A DNA stretch of 36,600 bases. It comes from Phormidium willei BDU 130791 (lineage in GTDB: Bacteria; Cyanobacteriota; Cyanobacteriia; Cyanobacteriales; Geitlerinemataceae). The stretch spans positions 1-36,600 of the forward strand of contig LSZA01000037.1 of the NCBI GenBank assembly GCA_001637315.1. Reading direction: 5' to 3'. Both the position numbers and the translations under genes were made by a program. The notes beneath the pieces were generated by a model. It was not told the origin of the DNA. It saw only the letters and a list, made by a program, of their open reading frames with translations, and ran no database searches. This document shows, in pieces, positions 8,990-16,593 of the stretch; positions within the stretch are counted from its first letter, which is position 1, and the number at the start of each line of letters is the position of its first letter.

Positions 8990-9017
8990 TTGACATGAGA
9001 TAAAACCGTGCTACAAT
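8990..9017 (+). promoter_or_regulatory. Sigma-70-type promoter of sbpA
   Basis: TTGACA at 8990-8995 and TACAAT at 9012-9017 are spaced by 16 bp, close to the ideal housekeeping promoter. The predicted transcript would start near 9024, about 54 bases upstream of the sbpA ATG. Confidence 0.7.
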
Positions 9018-9077
9018 CACACTCACGTTTAAATCCGGTATTCCGACCTGTAAACCGTAGATTAAAGGAGAAGAGCC

Positions 9078-10148
9078 ATGAAACTCAGAACTGGCCAAGG
9101 TTTAAGACGCTTGATCGAGAGATCGAAGCTCTGGAAAAAAAGTGTTGCCCTATTCCTGGTGGGAACAACTTTAAGCTGGGTGATTTCTGCCTGCGGCGGG
9201 GCCGTCGGTGGAGGAGACCGGGTGGAACTCACCTTAGTGTCTTATGCAGTCACCCGGGCCGCCTACGAGCAAATTATCCCCCAGTTCACTCAGCAGTGGC
9301 AGGCTGAACATGATCAAGACGTGGTCATTCAACAAAGTTATGGAGGATCAGGTTCTCAAGCCCGAGCTGTCATTGATGGCTTAGAGGCTGATGTCGTGGC
9401 GCTAGCCTTAGCCTTGGATACCAAAGCCATTGAAGATGCGGGTCTGATCGAACCCGGCTGGGAAAATGAAGCCCCCAATAATTCGATTATCCATCGTTCT
9501 GTTGCGACCATCATCACCCGTGAAGGCAACCCTAAAAATATTCAAGGTTGGGACGATTTAGCCCGAGATGACGTCAGTACGATCACTGCCAACCCCAAAA
9601 CCTCCGGTGGTGCGCGCTGGAACTTTCTAGTCCTCTGGGGTCATAAAACTGAAAATGGGGGCAATGAAGAACAAGCCTTAGAATTTGTGCAACAGGTTTA
9701 TCAAAATGTGCCTATTTTGCCCCGCAACGCCCGTGAAGCAACGGATATCTTTTATGAACAAGGACAAGGAGATGTTCTGATTAACTATGAAAATGAGGTA
9801 CTCCTAGCTCAACAACAGGGACAAACGCTACCCTTCGTCATTCCCGAGAGCAACATTTCCATCGATAATCCCATCGCTGTCGTTGATGCCAATGTAGATA
9901 GACATGGAACCCGGGAAGTTGCTGAAGCTTTTGTGCGTTTTCTCTATACCCCTGAGGCTCAACGGGCATTTGCTGAAGTGGGCTTCCGTCCCGTTGATGA
10001 AGCCATTGCTGGAGAATTTAGCGAAAAATACCCTTCCCTAAGTGGTCTGTTCACCGTCGAAGATCTTGGGGGTTGGGACACAGTCCAAGATAAGTTTTTT
10101 GCCGATGGAGCAATTTTTGATGATATTCAGGCCAACATCGGTCGTTAG
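9078..10148 (+). CDS. sbpA: Sulfate-binding lipoprotein of the ABC transporter
   Basis: This periplasmic binding protein captures sulfate and delivers it to CysT-CysW. The 356-residue product begins with a basic N-terminus, a hydrophobic stretch (VALFLVGTTLSWVISAC) and a lipobox Cys at residue 39, so it is probably anchored as a lipoprotein. The mature part starts VELTLVSYAVTRAAYEQIIPQF and includes QQSYGGSGSQARAVIDGLEADVVAL and NPKTSGGARWNFL, conserved in sulfate-binding proteins, and ends in AEAFVRFLYTPEAQRAF. AAGGAG lies 7 bases before the ATG. It is the first gene of the plus-strand set with cysT and cysW, which follows after a 111-bp gap. Induction by sulfur limitation through the neighbouring CysR-like protein is inferred. 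Confidence 0.95.
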   Translation: MKLRTGQGLRRLIERSKLWKKSVALFLVGTTLSWVISACGGAVGGGDRVELTLVSYAVTRAAYEQIIPQFTQQWQAEHDQDVVIQQSYGGSGSQARAVIDGLEADVVALALALDTKAIEDAGLIEPGWENEAPNNSIIHRSVATIITREGNPKNIQGWDDLARDDVSTITANPKTSGGARWNFLVLWGHKTENGGNEEQALEFVQQVYQNVPILPRNAREATDIFYEQGQGDVLINYENEVLLAQQQGQTLPFVIPESNISIDNPIAVVDANVDRHGTREVAEAFVRFLYTPEAQRAFAEVGFRPVDEAIAGEFSEKYPSLSGLFTVEDLGGWDTVQDKFFADGAIFDDIQANIGR

Positions 10149-10259
10149 TGTTTAATCCTTGCTTCTCGTTCTCACTGTTGCTCTGTTCTCTTCTCGAACC
10201 CTTGTCTTAAGCCACGCTCAAGTTGTTTTCTCTAGTCTCATCTTACCTCGCGTATTAAA

Positions 10260-11123
10260 ATGTCCCCAAAGACCATGAATAAACTTCCTTTCTCCTCTAG
10301 TAAGCCTTCAATTCCTGTTCTCAATAAAATTCCTTGGTACTGGTGGGGAATTGGCGGCTATCTGAGCATCATGCTTTTCCTTCCTCTGGCGGCAGTCGTG
10401 CTTTATACCCAACGGCTGAGCTTGTCAGAAATCTGGCGAATTGCGACGACTCCTGTTGCCTTGGCGGCCTATGAAGTTACCTTTAGTACTGCTTTGTTCG
10501 CGGCCCTATTCAATGGGTTGGCTGGGGTAGGTATTGCTTGGGTTTTGATCCGATATGAGTTTCCTGGTAAACGTATTATTGATGCTGGCATTGATTTACC
10601 GTTTGCTTTACCAACGGCTGTTGCTGGATTGAGCTTAGCTACAGTCTATAACGAGAGGGGATGGATTGGTTCCCTATTGGCTCCCTTAGGGATTCAAATC
10701 TCGTTTACACGCCTGGGGGTTCTAGTAGCGATGGTCTTCATTTCTCTTCCCTTTGTAGTTCGGACAGTTCAACCGGTTTTACAAGAGTTGGAGCCTGAAT
10801 TGGAGGAAGCTGCGTGGTGCATGGGAGCGTCCCGTTGGCAAACCTTTCGTCGTGTCTTACTACCACCATTATTGCCGGCTATTCTCACGGGTGTAGCGTT
10901 AGGCTTTTCCCGTGCTGTGGGAGAGTATGGTTCGATTTCGATTATTGCCGGAAATATTCCCTTTCAGGATTTGATTGCACCGGTTTTGATTTTTCAACGG
11001 CTGGAACAGTTTGATTATGCTGGAGCAGCGGTGATTGGTTCTGTGATGTTATTGGTGTCTTTAGTTTCTCTGTTGGTGATTAATTTCTTACAGCGTTGGG
11101 GAAAATGGATAAATCAAGCTTGA
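10260..11123 (+). CDS. cysT: Sulfate ABC transporter permease CysT
   Basis: CysT is one of the two membrane-spanning subunits of the sulfate/thiosulfate importer. The 287-residue protein shows about six hydrophobic helices, beginning near residue 27 (WWGIGGYLSIMLFLPLAAVV). It carries the permease EAA loop EEAAWCMGASRWQTFRRVLLPPLLPAI around residues 180-207, which docks on CysA. FALPTAVAGLSLATVY and RAVGEYGSISIIAGN are typical of the CysT/U family. The ATG at 10260 has no clear ribosome binding site, and a second in-frame ATG lies at 10275. It lies between sbpA and cysW; the gap to the next gene depends on the cysW start (88 bp with my choice). It works with CysW, CysA and SbpA as one complex in the plasma membrane. 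Confidence 0.94.
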   Translation: MSPKTMNKLPFSSSKPSIPVLNKIPWYWWGIGGYLSIMLFLPLAAVVLYTQRLSLSEIWRIATTPVALAAYEVTFSTALFAALFNGLAGVGIAWVLIRYEFPGKRIIDAGIDLPFALPTAVAGLSLATVYNERGWIGSLLAPLGIQISFTRLGVLVAMVFISLPFVVRTVQPVLQELEPELEEAAWCMGASRWQTFRRVLLPPLLPAILTGVALGFSRAVGEYGSISIIAGNIPFQDLIAPVLIFQRLEQFDYAGAAVIGSVMLLVSLVSLLVINFLQRWGKWINQA

Positions 11124-11211
11124 TATAAATCGCTTGCTCAAACTCATTCTCGTCCTGAATAAGCGCTCGCCTGTTGTTCTCTCTTGTGATGATTTAGCTG
11201 ATTTCTTCGCC

Positions 11212-12135
11212 ATGAACTTTCAAAATTTGACTATTTTTCAAAAGTGGAATCCCCTGCATTGGTCTTGGGAAGTCTGGGATCCTCGGTTTTGGATTAAACC
11301 GGTGCGATCGCAGGGGGCAAATTCAAAGTTGACCCTAGGAGAAATTTTCCTGGTTTTTGGCGTACTCATCTTGGTGAGTCTGATTCTCTTTATTCCCGCC
11401 ATTAACATCTTTGTGGGTGCTTTTGCCGATGGGTGGGAACCCTTTGTAGCCACCTTAAGGTCGCGGGAGTTTCTTCATGCTGCTGGCTTAACTTTGCAAA
11501 TTGCGTTGGTGGTTGTTCCCTTAAATGTCGTCTTTGGAATCATCACGGCTTGGGCGTTAGCGCGCCATCATCATTTTCCGGGACGAACTTTATTGTTAAG
11601 TTTAATCGATTTACCCTTCTCTGTATCTCCAGTGGTGGCTGGCTTGATGCTGGTATTACTCTATGGTCGTCAGGGTTGGTTTGGTCCAACCTTAGAGTCT
11701 TGGGGAATCCGTATTATGTTTGCATTTCCTGCAATGGCGATCGCAACAGCATTTGTTTCAATGCCCTTTGTAGCCAGAGAAGTACTACCCGTATTAGAGG
11801 AAATTGGACGGGAACAGGAAGAAGCTGCAAAAACTTTAGGAGCTAATGATTGGCAAACATTTTGGCGAGTGACTCTCCCCTCAATTCGCTATAGCTTACT
11901 CTATGGGATTGTTCTGACCAATGCTCGGGCAATGGGAGAGTTTGGTGCTGTTGCTGTTGTCTCTGGAAATCTCATTGGTCGAACTCAGACTTTACCTTTG
12001 TATGTCGAAGAAATGCACAATCAATATCAAACTCAGTCCTCTTATTCCGCTGCCGTTGTTCTGGCTTGCTTGGCCGCCATCACACTGATAGCAAAGGCAT
12101 TTCTAGAACGTAAAACTGGACGAGATCGTAGTTGA
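11212..12135 (+). CDS. cysW: Sulfate ABC transporter permease CysW
   Basis: This is the second permease subunit of the sulfate importer. The 307-residue product has an N-terminal cytoplasmic segment of about 45 residues and then six hydrophobic helices, beginning with EIFLVFGVLILVSLILFIPA. The EAA loop EEAAKTLGANDWQTFWRVTLPSI contacts CysA. FSVSPVVAGLMLVLLYG and NARAMGEFGAVAVVSGNL are CysW-like. I preferred the ATG at 11212, giving a length near the family norm; the same frame is open back to a TTG at 11134 with a poorly conserved 26-residue extension. No strong ribosome binding site precedes either. It ends the plus-strand sulfate gene set and converges with an unknown gene 45 bp further on. 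Confidence 0.93.
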   Translation: MNFQNLTIFQKWNPLHWSWEVWDPRFWIKPVRSQGANSKLTLGEIFLVFGVLILVSLILFIPAINIFVGAFADGWEPFVATLRSREFLHAAGLTLQIALVVVPLNVVFGIITAWALARHHHFPGRTLLLSLIDLPFSVSPVVAGLMLVLLYGRQGWFGPTLESWGIRIMFAFPAMAIATAFVSMPFVAREVLPVLEEIGREQEEAAKTLGANDWQTFWRVTLPSIRYSLLYGIVLTNARAMGEFGAVAVVSGNLIGRTQTLPLYVEEMHNQYQTQSSYSAAVVLACLAAITLIAKAFLERKTGRDRS

Positions 12136-12180
12136 TCTTCGACTCTTGAGTCATCGGAGTGATGTTGAAACAGCCATGGA

Positions 12181-12732
12181 CTAGGGAAACGGGTTAGTCT
12201 CGGCTTCATCCTCTTGGCGAGGTAATAGCTTTGATCGCCAATCAACAAGATTCCTAAAATCGACAGCCGTCCAATTATCATAATATCCAGTCTGGGCTAA
12301 CTTGCGACTCGCCGCTTGTAAATGGCTCAGTCGCTGAAGCAAAATCAACACATACTTTTGATTGCTTGTATTCGTATGACTGAGGCTCGTCGCCGGGTTA
12401 TGGGGAGAATCCACCAAGGCCACAACGTCATTCTGGCCCAGTTGGTAGTTTAAAGCATCAACACGCTGTTCGAGATTAGGGAGGGGATGATCGCCGAGGT
12501 TAGCTAGGATATAAACATCATGGCGATCGCACCAATTTTGTGCAATTTGTAACAGTTGCGCTTCTAAGTCATCACCCTGACAGGGTTGAACATGCACACG
12601 ATGTTCAATCCAGGCTTGACGACTGAAAGGACAGGGAGAAAGTCCAGCGAAGTGAGGATGTCCAACACTAAGAAATTCCTCAATCCACTGTTGGAGATGC
12701 TGATAGACGGCATTCAACGAGGGATGCGACAT
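12181..12732 (-). CDS. Hypothetical protein
   Basis: I do not recognise this 183-residue protein. It looks soluble, with no signal peptide or membrane helix. Notable pieces are GLSPCPFSRQAWIEHRVHV near residue 35, DVYILANLGDHPLPNLEQRV near residue 95, and a helical C-terminal part with LLQRLSHLQAASRKLAQTGYYDNW followed by an acidic tail. The CPF motif and following basic strand faintly recall DUF1415-type proteins, but I would not assign it. It converges with cysW across 45 bp and has ample upstream space, so it is probably transcribed alone. The ATG start at 12732 has no obvious ribosome binding site. Base composition is like that of the neighbours. Confidence 0.7.
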   Translation of the reverse strand: MSHPSLNAVYQHLQQWIEEFLSVGHPHFAGLSPCPFSRQAWIEHRVHVQPCQGDDLEAQLLQIAQNWCDRHDVYILANLGDHPLPNLEQRVDALNYQLGQNDVVALVDSPHNPATSLSHTNTSNQKYVLILLQRLSHLQAASRKLAQTGYYDNWTAVDFRNLVDWRSKLLPRQEDEAETNPFP

Positions 12733-13042
12733 ACTTAATACCAGTTAGAATGGATGTAGCAAGGTCTGTGACTTAGCTTACACAATGATCTACAAAATTA
12801 GTCCCTTGTGGCCAGTCTGCTCGCCTATTCAACACTCTCATGGCAATGAGCAAAGTACTCTCTAAGCTTCGAGGGAGCTAAAAAGCTCACGCCATTGTTG
12901 ACAGACGTGGCCAATCTTACCTTGCGGGACTCTCTAGTGCTATTTCTCTAGATTGTGCCAGTGACTCCATGACAACCGTCGTCTCGAGTATCAGTTTGGT
13001 CAACTCCGAATTGTGAGTTGAATTTCGATACATCTACCCTAG
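12733..13042. other. Gene-free interval
   Basis: This 310-bp stretch holds no credible open frame. It contains two small inverted repeats: GAGCT/AGCTC near 12872-12886, and TCAACTC (13000-13006) with GAGTTGA (13015-13021). The second lies 22 bp past the DUF350-like gene on the minus strand and could be its transcript end, although no T run follows. No RNA family was recognised. Confidence 0.5.
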
Positions 13043-13246
13043 CTACGTAATAATCACACTGACGATGATTGCCGCTAAAGACAAGATAATACTCGCGACA
13101 ATAACCCCAGCCGCGAGATTCCCCCGTTCAACTTGGCTACGGTAGTCAATGGGGTCAAGTTTATCAAAAAGTTGAACCCCAAGGTAAAGCAGAATAATAC
13201 CAAGAAATCCCCAGACTATGGTGGTTAAAACCATGACCCAATCCAT
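13043..13246 (-). CDS. DUF350-like small membrane protein
   Basis: The 67-residue product has two transmembrane helices (about 3-24 and 42-66) joined by a loop FDKLDPIDYRSQVERGNLAAG. The DKLDP...GNLAAG arrangement matches one DUF350 repeat, a membrane domain of unknown function that often occurs with sulfur- or stress-related genes. I chose the ATG at 13246 because CAGGAG sits 8 bases upstream; the frame is open 13 codons further back to 13285 but that extension is not membrane-like. Single-repeat versions are common in cyanobacteria. It appears to be monocistronic. Function unknown. Confidence 0.75.
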   Translation of the reverse strand: MDWVMVLTTIVWGFLGIILLYLGVQLFDKLDPIDYRSQVERGNLAAGVIVASIILSLAAIIVSVIIT

Positions 13247-13421
13247 AATTAATTCTCCTGTGTTAGAACGATTTAGAATAAACAAAAAGCGAATTTCTAC
13301 TGATTAATAGACTGGCTTACCTCACTAACATCTTGATTTTAAATGCTATTTTGAATCCTATAAATAAGACTATTAATAGAAACATAAAATTTAGCGACTA
13401 TCAACAATTGCTAAATCGCGG

Positions 13422-13655
13422 TCATTCAGCAATGATCACTTCCCCGAGCCAGATCTTTTCCTGGATCGAGCGAAAAATAGCGCATTCCTCAACAGAGACC
13501 TTCCCATCCGCATAAATGGCTGCCACAATTTCATCCCGCTCTTGGCGAGAAATGACACCATCCTCTAACGCTTGCTTAGCTCGCTTAGCTAGGTCTGAAA
13601 GTGCCTCTTGTTCTGCATCAGAGAGAGACTGCTGACGATTGCTGTGAACGTCCAT
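13422..13655 (-). CDS. Conserved small hypothetical protein
   Basis: A 77-residue, helical, acidic protein: SDAEQEALSDLAKRAKQALEDGVISRQERDEIVAAI, then YADGKVSVEECAIFRSIQEKIWLGEVII. The DGVISRQERDEI and ADGKVSVEEC segments look like two related helix-turn-helix units reminiscent of TerB or EF-hand-like small proteins, although no complete calcium loop is present. The ATG at 13655 is supported by GAGG nine bases upstream, overlapping a HIP1 octamer. The flanks are intergenic on both sides. I recall similar small proteins in other cyanobacteria but cannot name a function. Confidence 0.7.
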   Translation of the reverse strand: MDVHSNRQQSLSDAEQEALSDLAKRAKQALEDGVISRQERDEIVAAIYADGKVSVEECAIFRSIQEKIWLGEVIIAE

Positions 13656-13916
13656 GGCGATCGCCTCGATTCATCAGTGCTAATCATAGCCTACCCCGAC
13701 GTGAGCCTGTCAATCTTTCCCACAGGAGAATCCCAAGACTAGCCCTGAACAGGACTGCGATATAATAGAGGTTAACGGACACTCAACCTTGTTTGACCTT
13801 TCAGTCCGTTGTCTGTATGACCAAAACCTCAACAAAACCTTTAAAGATACTTAAACTTCAAAGCCGAGACCTGAACAGGCGCGATCGCCCGTCAATCTCT
13901 AGTCAATCTCTAAAAG

Positions 13917-14321
13917 ATGTTGTTATCAGCGTTAGCCAACATGAGCGAACCCCTAGAAACACTTGAGTCCTCATTAGGAGTCGATCCCGTCTTACTCACT
14001 CCCCCCAACCGAGATCAACCCAACTCTCCCTCCTATCTCCCCGACTCCCCCACCCTAGCCGGTGAGGATGACGACGAAATGTCCCAGGACTTTTCCCAAG
14101 ATGACGCACCCCTATTACAGCGTGCAGACCTCCCAGACGACGAGTCATTCCCCAACGAAGACCGTCTCGACCCCCAACCCCACAGCGACGACGAGAGTCT
14201 CAACCTCGAAGCCGCCATGGAAGACGAAGCCGCCGTTTTGCGCTCAGGACGGGGAGAAGACTTCTCGGACATGAACCCTCTCAACGACGAGAGTTCTGAA
14301 ACCCTGCATCCGATTCTCTAA
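13917..14321 (+). CDS. Acidic hypothetical protein
   Basis: The 134-residue product is very rich in Asp, Glu, Ser and Pro, with blocks such as GEDDDEMSQDFSQDD and MEDEAAVLRSGRGEDFSD. It has no signal peptide, membrane helix or recognised domain and is probably disordered. It starts 14 bp upstream of another small gene on the same strand (gap 14322-14334). The ATG at 13917 lacks a ribosome binding site; a second ATG at 13941 (MSEPLETL) is a plausible alternative. Low complexity lowers confidence that the frame is real, but its length and spacing to the next gene favour it. Function unknown. Confidence 0.55.
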   Translation: MLLSALANMSEPLETLESSLGVDPVLLTPPNRDQPNSPSYLPDSPTLAGEDDDEMSQDFSQDDAPLLQRADLPDDESFPNEDRLDPQPHSDDESLNLEAAMEDEAAVLRSGRGEDFSDMNPLNDESSETLHPIL

Positions 14322-14334
14322 CCCCTTGAGTGCC

Positions 14335-14508
14335 ATGTCTGAGTTAAATTGCCAAACTTGTCCAGTCTGCAAAGTGCAAATCCAAACCCTCCCGATGGGC
14401 GATCGCGTCCTCTTTTCCTTCGGTCCTCCTGGGACTCGGGCCGACCTCTGGAACAAGGTTTGCAAACACACCCAAAACAGCCAGTGCATTAACCTTCAGA
14501 GCCGATAA
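14335..14508 (+). CDS. Small Cys-rich protein, possible zinc ribbon
   Basis: The 57-residue product begins MSELNCQTCPVCKVQIQTLPMGDRVLFSFGPPGTRADLW and ends with NKVCKHTQNSQCINLQSR. A CPVC knuckle near the start and two Cys near the end could bind one zinc ion. The GDRVLFSFGPPGTRA block resembles a motif I associate with small conserved cyanobacterial proteins. It is 13 bp downstream of the acidic gene and 117 bp upstream of flv3, on the same strand. The ATG at 14335 was preferred over a TTG at 14326. No function is known to me. Confidence 0.6.
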   Translation: MSELNCQTCPVCKVQIQTLPMGDRVLFSFGPPGTRADLWNKVCKHTQNSQCINLQSR

Positions 14509-14565
14509 CATCAACCCCCCTGTTATCTCCATTTATACAACCAATAGATTGTTTTAATGCCTGAA

Positions 14566-14587
14566 ATTGTTACAGATGTGTAACAAT
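14566..14587. promoter_or_regulatory. Operator-like inverted repeat upstream of flv3
   Basis: Perfect 9-bp arms ATTGTTACA and TGTAACAAT are separated by GATG. The element lies 38 bp before the flv3 ATG, where a repressor site would overlap or follow the promoter. It does not match NtcA, LexA or Crp consensus sites. No T run follows, so termination is unlikely. Confidence 0.6.
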
Positions 14588-14625
14588 AGACCCATAACAA
14601 AACGAAAATAAGAGAGGTCATCACT

Positions 14626-16353
14626 ATGGTCGTAGCCGCCGCTCCCAGCCAAAAACGCCTCACCATGCAAGTCGAGGACGTCGCCACCGACACCACTGCT
14701 ATCCGTTCCCTCGACTGGGATCGCGATCGCTTCGACATTGAATTTGGCTTACAAAACGGGACCACCTATAACTCCTTCCTCATCCGAAGCGAAAAAGTAG
14801 CCCTCGTAGACACCTCCCACGAAAAATTTCGCCAACTCTACCTCGACAGTCTCAAAGCCCAAATTAACCCCCAAGACATCGACTATCTCATCATCAGTCA
14901 CACCGAACCCGACCACAGCGGTCTCGTGCGCGATGTCTTGGAACTCGCTCCCCACGCCACCGTCGTCGGCGCCAAAGTCGCCATTCAATTCCTCGAAAAC
15001 CTGGTTCACAAACCCTTTGAAAAACAGATCGTCAAAAACGGCGACACCCTCGATCTCGGCAACGGCCATATCATCGAATTCGTCAACGCGCCGAACCTGC
15101 ACTGGCCCGACACCATCTTCAGTTACGACCAAAAAACCCAGGTCATGTTCACCTGCGATGCGTTTGGGATGCACTACTGTTCCGACGCCACCTACGACGA
15201 GAACCTCAAACCCATCGAACCCGACTTCCGGTTCTACTACGAATGTCTGATGGCCCCAAACGCGCGATCAGTCATCTCCGCCATGAAGCGCATGAAAAAA
15301 CTCGGCGACATCCAAACCATCGCCACCGGCCATGGTCCCATCCTGCGCTATCACGTCAGCGAACTCACCGGACGCTATTGGGACTGGAGTAACGAAAAAG
15401 CCAACGCCGAAACCTGCGTCGCCGTCTTCTACATCTCCGACTATGGCTATAGCGATCGCCTCTCCCAAGCGATCGCCCACGGAATCACCAAAGCCGGCGT
15501 GGCCGTAGAAATGATGGACCTCAAATCCGCCGATCCCCAAGACGTCCACGAACTCGTCTCCCGTTGCGCCGGAATCGTCCTCGGAACCCCTCCCGCCTCA
15601 GGAGATGTCGCCAAAGCCACCCTCGACGGCCTAGGAACCCTCGTGGCCGCCATTCACGAGAAACAAGCCTTTGGCGTTTTTGAATGCTACGGCGGCGACG
15701 ACGAACCCATCGACCCCCTCGTCAGCAAATTCCGCGACCTCAAACTCAAACCCGGCTTTTCCCCCATCCGCATCACAGACACCCCCAGTCAAGGAACCTA
15801 TCAACTCTGCGAAGAAGCCGGAACCGACATGGCTCAATTGCTGACCCGCAAAGATGCCATCAAAAAAATGAAAGCCCTCGATAGTGACCTAGACAAAGCC
15901 CTCGGTCGCTTAAGCGGTGGACTCTATATCATCACCGCCCAAAAAGGAGAAATCACCAGTGGAATGCTGGCCTCCTGGGTGTCCCAAGCCAGCTTCAAAC
16001 CCCTCGGCTTAACCATCGCCGTCGCCAAAGACCGCGCCATTGAATCCCTGATGCAAGTCGGCGATCGCTTTGTCTTAAATGTCCTCGAAGAAGGCAACTA
16101 TCAGCATTTGATGAAGCACTTTCTCAAACGCTTTCCCCCCGGTGCCGATCGCTTTGCCGGAGTCAACACCCAAACCGCCAAAAATGGCTCCCCATTACTC
16201 GCTGACTCCCTCGCCTACCTAGAATGCACCGTCGCCAGCCGCATGGAATGTTCCGATCATTGGCTCGTCTATAGCACAGTCGAACACGGTCGCGTCTCCA
16301 AACCCGAATCCCTCACCGCCGTCCATCATCGCAAAGTCGGCAACCACTACTAA
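14626..16353 (+). CDS. flv3: Flavodiiron protein Flv3 (canonical diiron ligands)
   Basis: Flv1 and Flv3 together reduce O2 to water with electrons from the photosystem I acceptor side, protecting cells under fluctuating light. This 575-residue protein has the cyanobacterial three-domain plan: a metallo-beta-lactamase-like domain (about 30-265), a flavodoxin domain (from about 268, VAVFYISDYGYSDRLS) and a C-terminal flavin reductase domain (about 425-575, GGLYIITAQKGEITSGMLASW). The diiron motif HTEPDH is at 92-97, and later ligands are visible in APNLHWPD, TCDAFGMH and GHGP. This class is Flv3 or Flv4; adjacency to a Flv1-like partner without an Sll0218-type gene between them favours Flv3. 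AGAGAGG precedes the ATG by 7-8 bases. A 9-bp-arm inverted repeat lies just upstream. Confidence 0.9.
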   Translation: MVVAAAPSQKRLTMQVEDVATDTTAIRSLDWDRDRFDIEFGLQNGTTYNSFLIRSEKVALVDTSHEKFRQLYLDSLKAQINPQDIDYLIISHTEPDHSGLVRDVLELAPHATVVGAKVAIQFLENLVHKPFEKQIVKNGDTLDLGNGHIIEFVNAPNLHWPDTIFSYDQKTQVMFTCDAFGMHYCSDATYDENLKPIEPDFRFYYECLMAPNARSVISAMKRMKKLGDIQTIATGHGPILRYHVSELTGRYWDWSNEKANAETCVAVFYISDYGYSDRLSQAIAHGITKAGVAVEMMDLKSADPQDVHELVSRCAGIVLGTPPASGDVAKATLDGLGTLVAAIHEKQAFGVFECYGGDDEPIDPLVSKFRDLKLKPGFSPIRITDTPSQGTYQLCEEAGTDMAQLLTRKDAIKKMKALDSDLDKALGRLSGGLYIITAQKGEITSGMLASWVSQASFKPLGLTIAVAKDRAIESLMQVGDRFVLNVLEEGNYQHLMKHFLKRFPPGADRFAGVNTQTAKNGSPLLADSLAYLECTVASRMECSDHWLVYSTVEHGRVSKPESLTAVHHRKVGNHY

Positions 16354-16369
16354 CCCCCCAATAGAGACC

Positions 16370-16417
16370 CCCCCTATTCCCCTCCGCGACAAAATTAGTC
16401 TCGAAGGGTTTAGGGGG
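16370..16417 (+). terminator. Imperfect hairpin after flv3
   Basis: Outer arms CCCCCTA (16370-16376) and TAGGGGG (16411-16417) enclose further pairing (CCC/GGG, CG-GAC/GTC-CG) and are followed by AACTTTT. This may end part of the flv3 transcript before the heptamer array, but the T run is short and offset, so readthrough into flv1 is likely. Confidence 0.45.
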
Positions 16418-16451
16418 AACTTTTCCCTGTCCCCTCTTCTCTTACCACTGC

Positions 16452-16584
16452 CTACTGCCTATTCCCTATTCCCTATTCCCTGTTCCCTATTCCCTGTTCC
16501 CTATTCCCTGTTCCCTATTCCCTGTTCCCTATTGCCTGTTCCCTGTTCCCTATTTCCTGTTCCCTGTTCCCTATTTCCTGTTCC
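16452..16584. repeat. Heptamer tandem repeat (STRR), 19 units
   Basis: Nineteen consecutive 7-bp units fill 133 bp, mostly alternating CTATTCC and CTGTTCC with variants CTACTGC, CTATTGC and CTATTTC. Short tandemly repeated repetitive sequences of this length are well known in cyanobacteria. The array fills most of the flv3-flv1 gap and ends 9 bp before the flv1 ATG, leaving no purine-rich ribosome binding site. Confidence 0.95.
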
Positions 16585-16593
16585 CTTCCTCCC

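Noticed and set aside
13753..13770. TATAAT box at 13761-13766 as a promoter
   Set aside because: No -35 element at a usual distance, and the nearest downstream gene lies 150 bp away; evidence is too thin for a feature.
14033..14284. Ser/Arg-rich minus-strand frame opposite the acidic gene
   Set aside because: It is the complement of an acidic low-complexity frame and has no start context.
14566..14587. NtcA or LexA binding site upstream of flv3
   Set aside because: GTA-N8-TAC and the cyanobacterial LexA pattern are not matched, so the dyad is reported without a named regulator.
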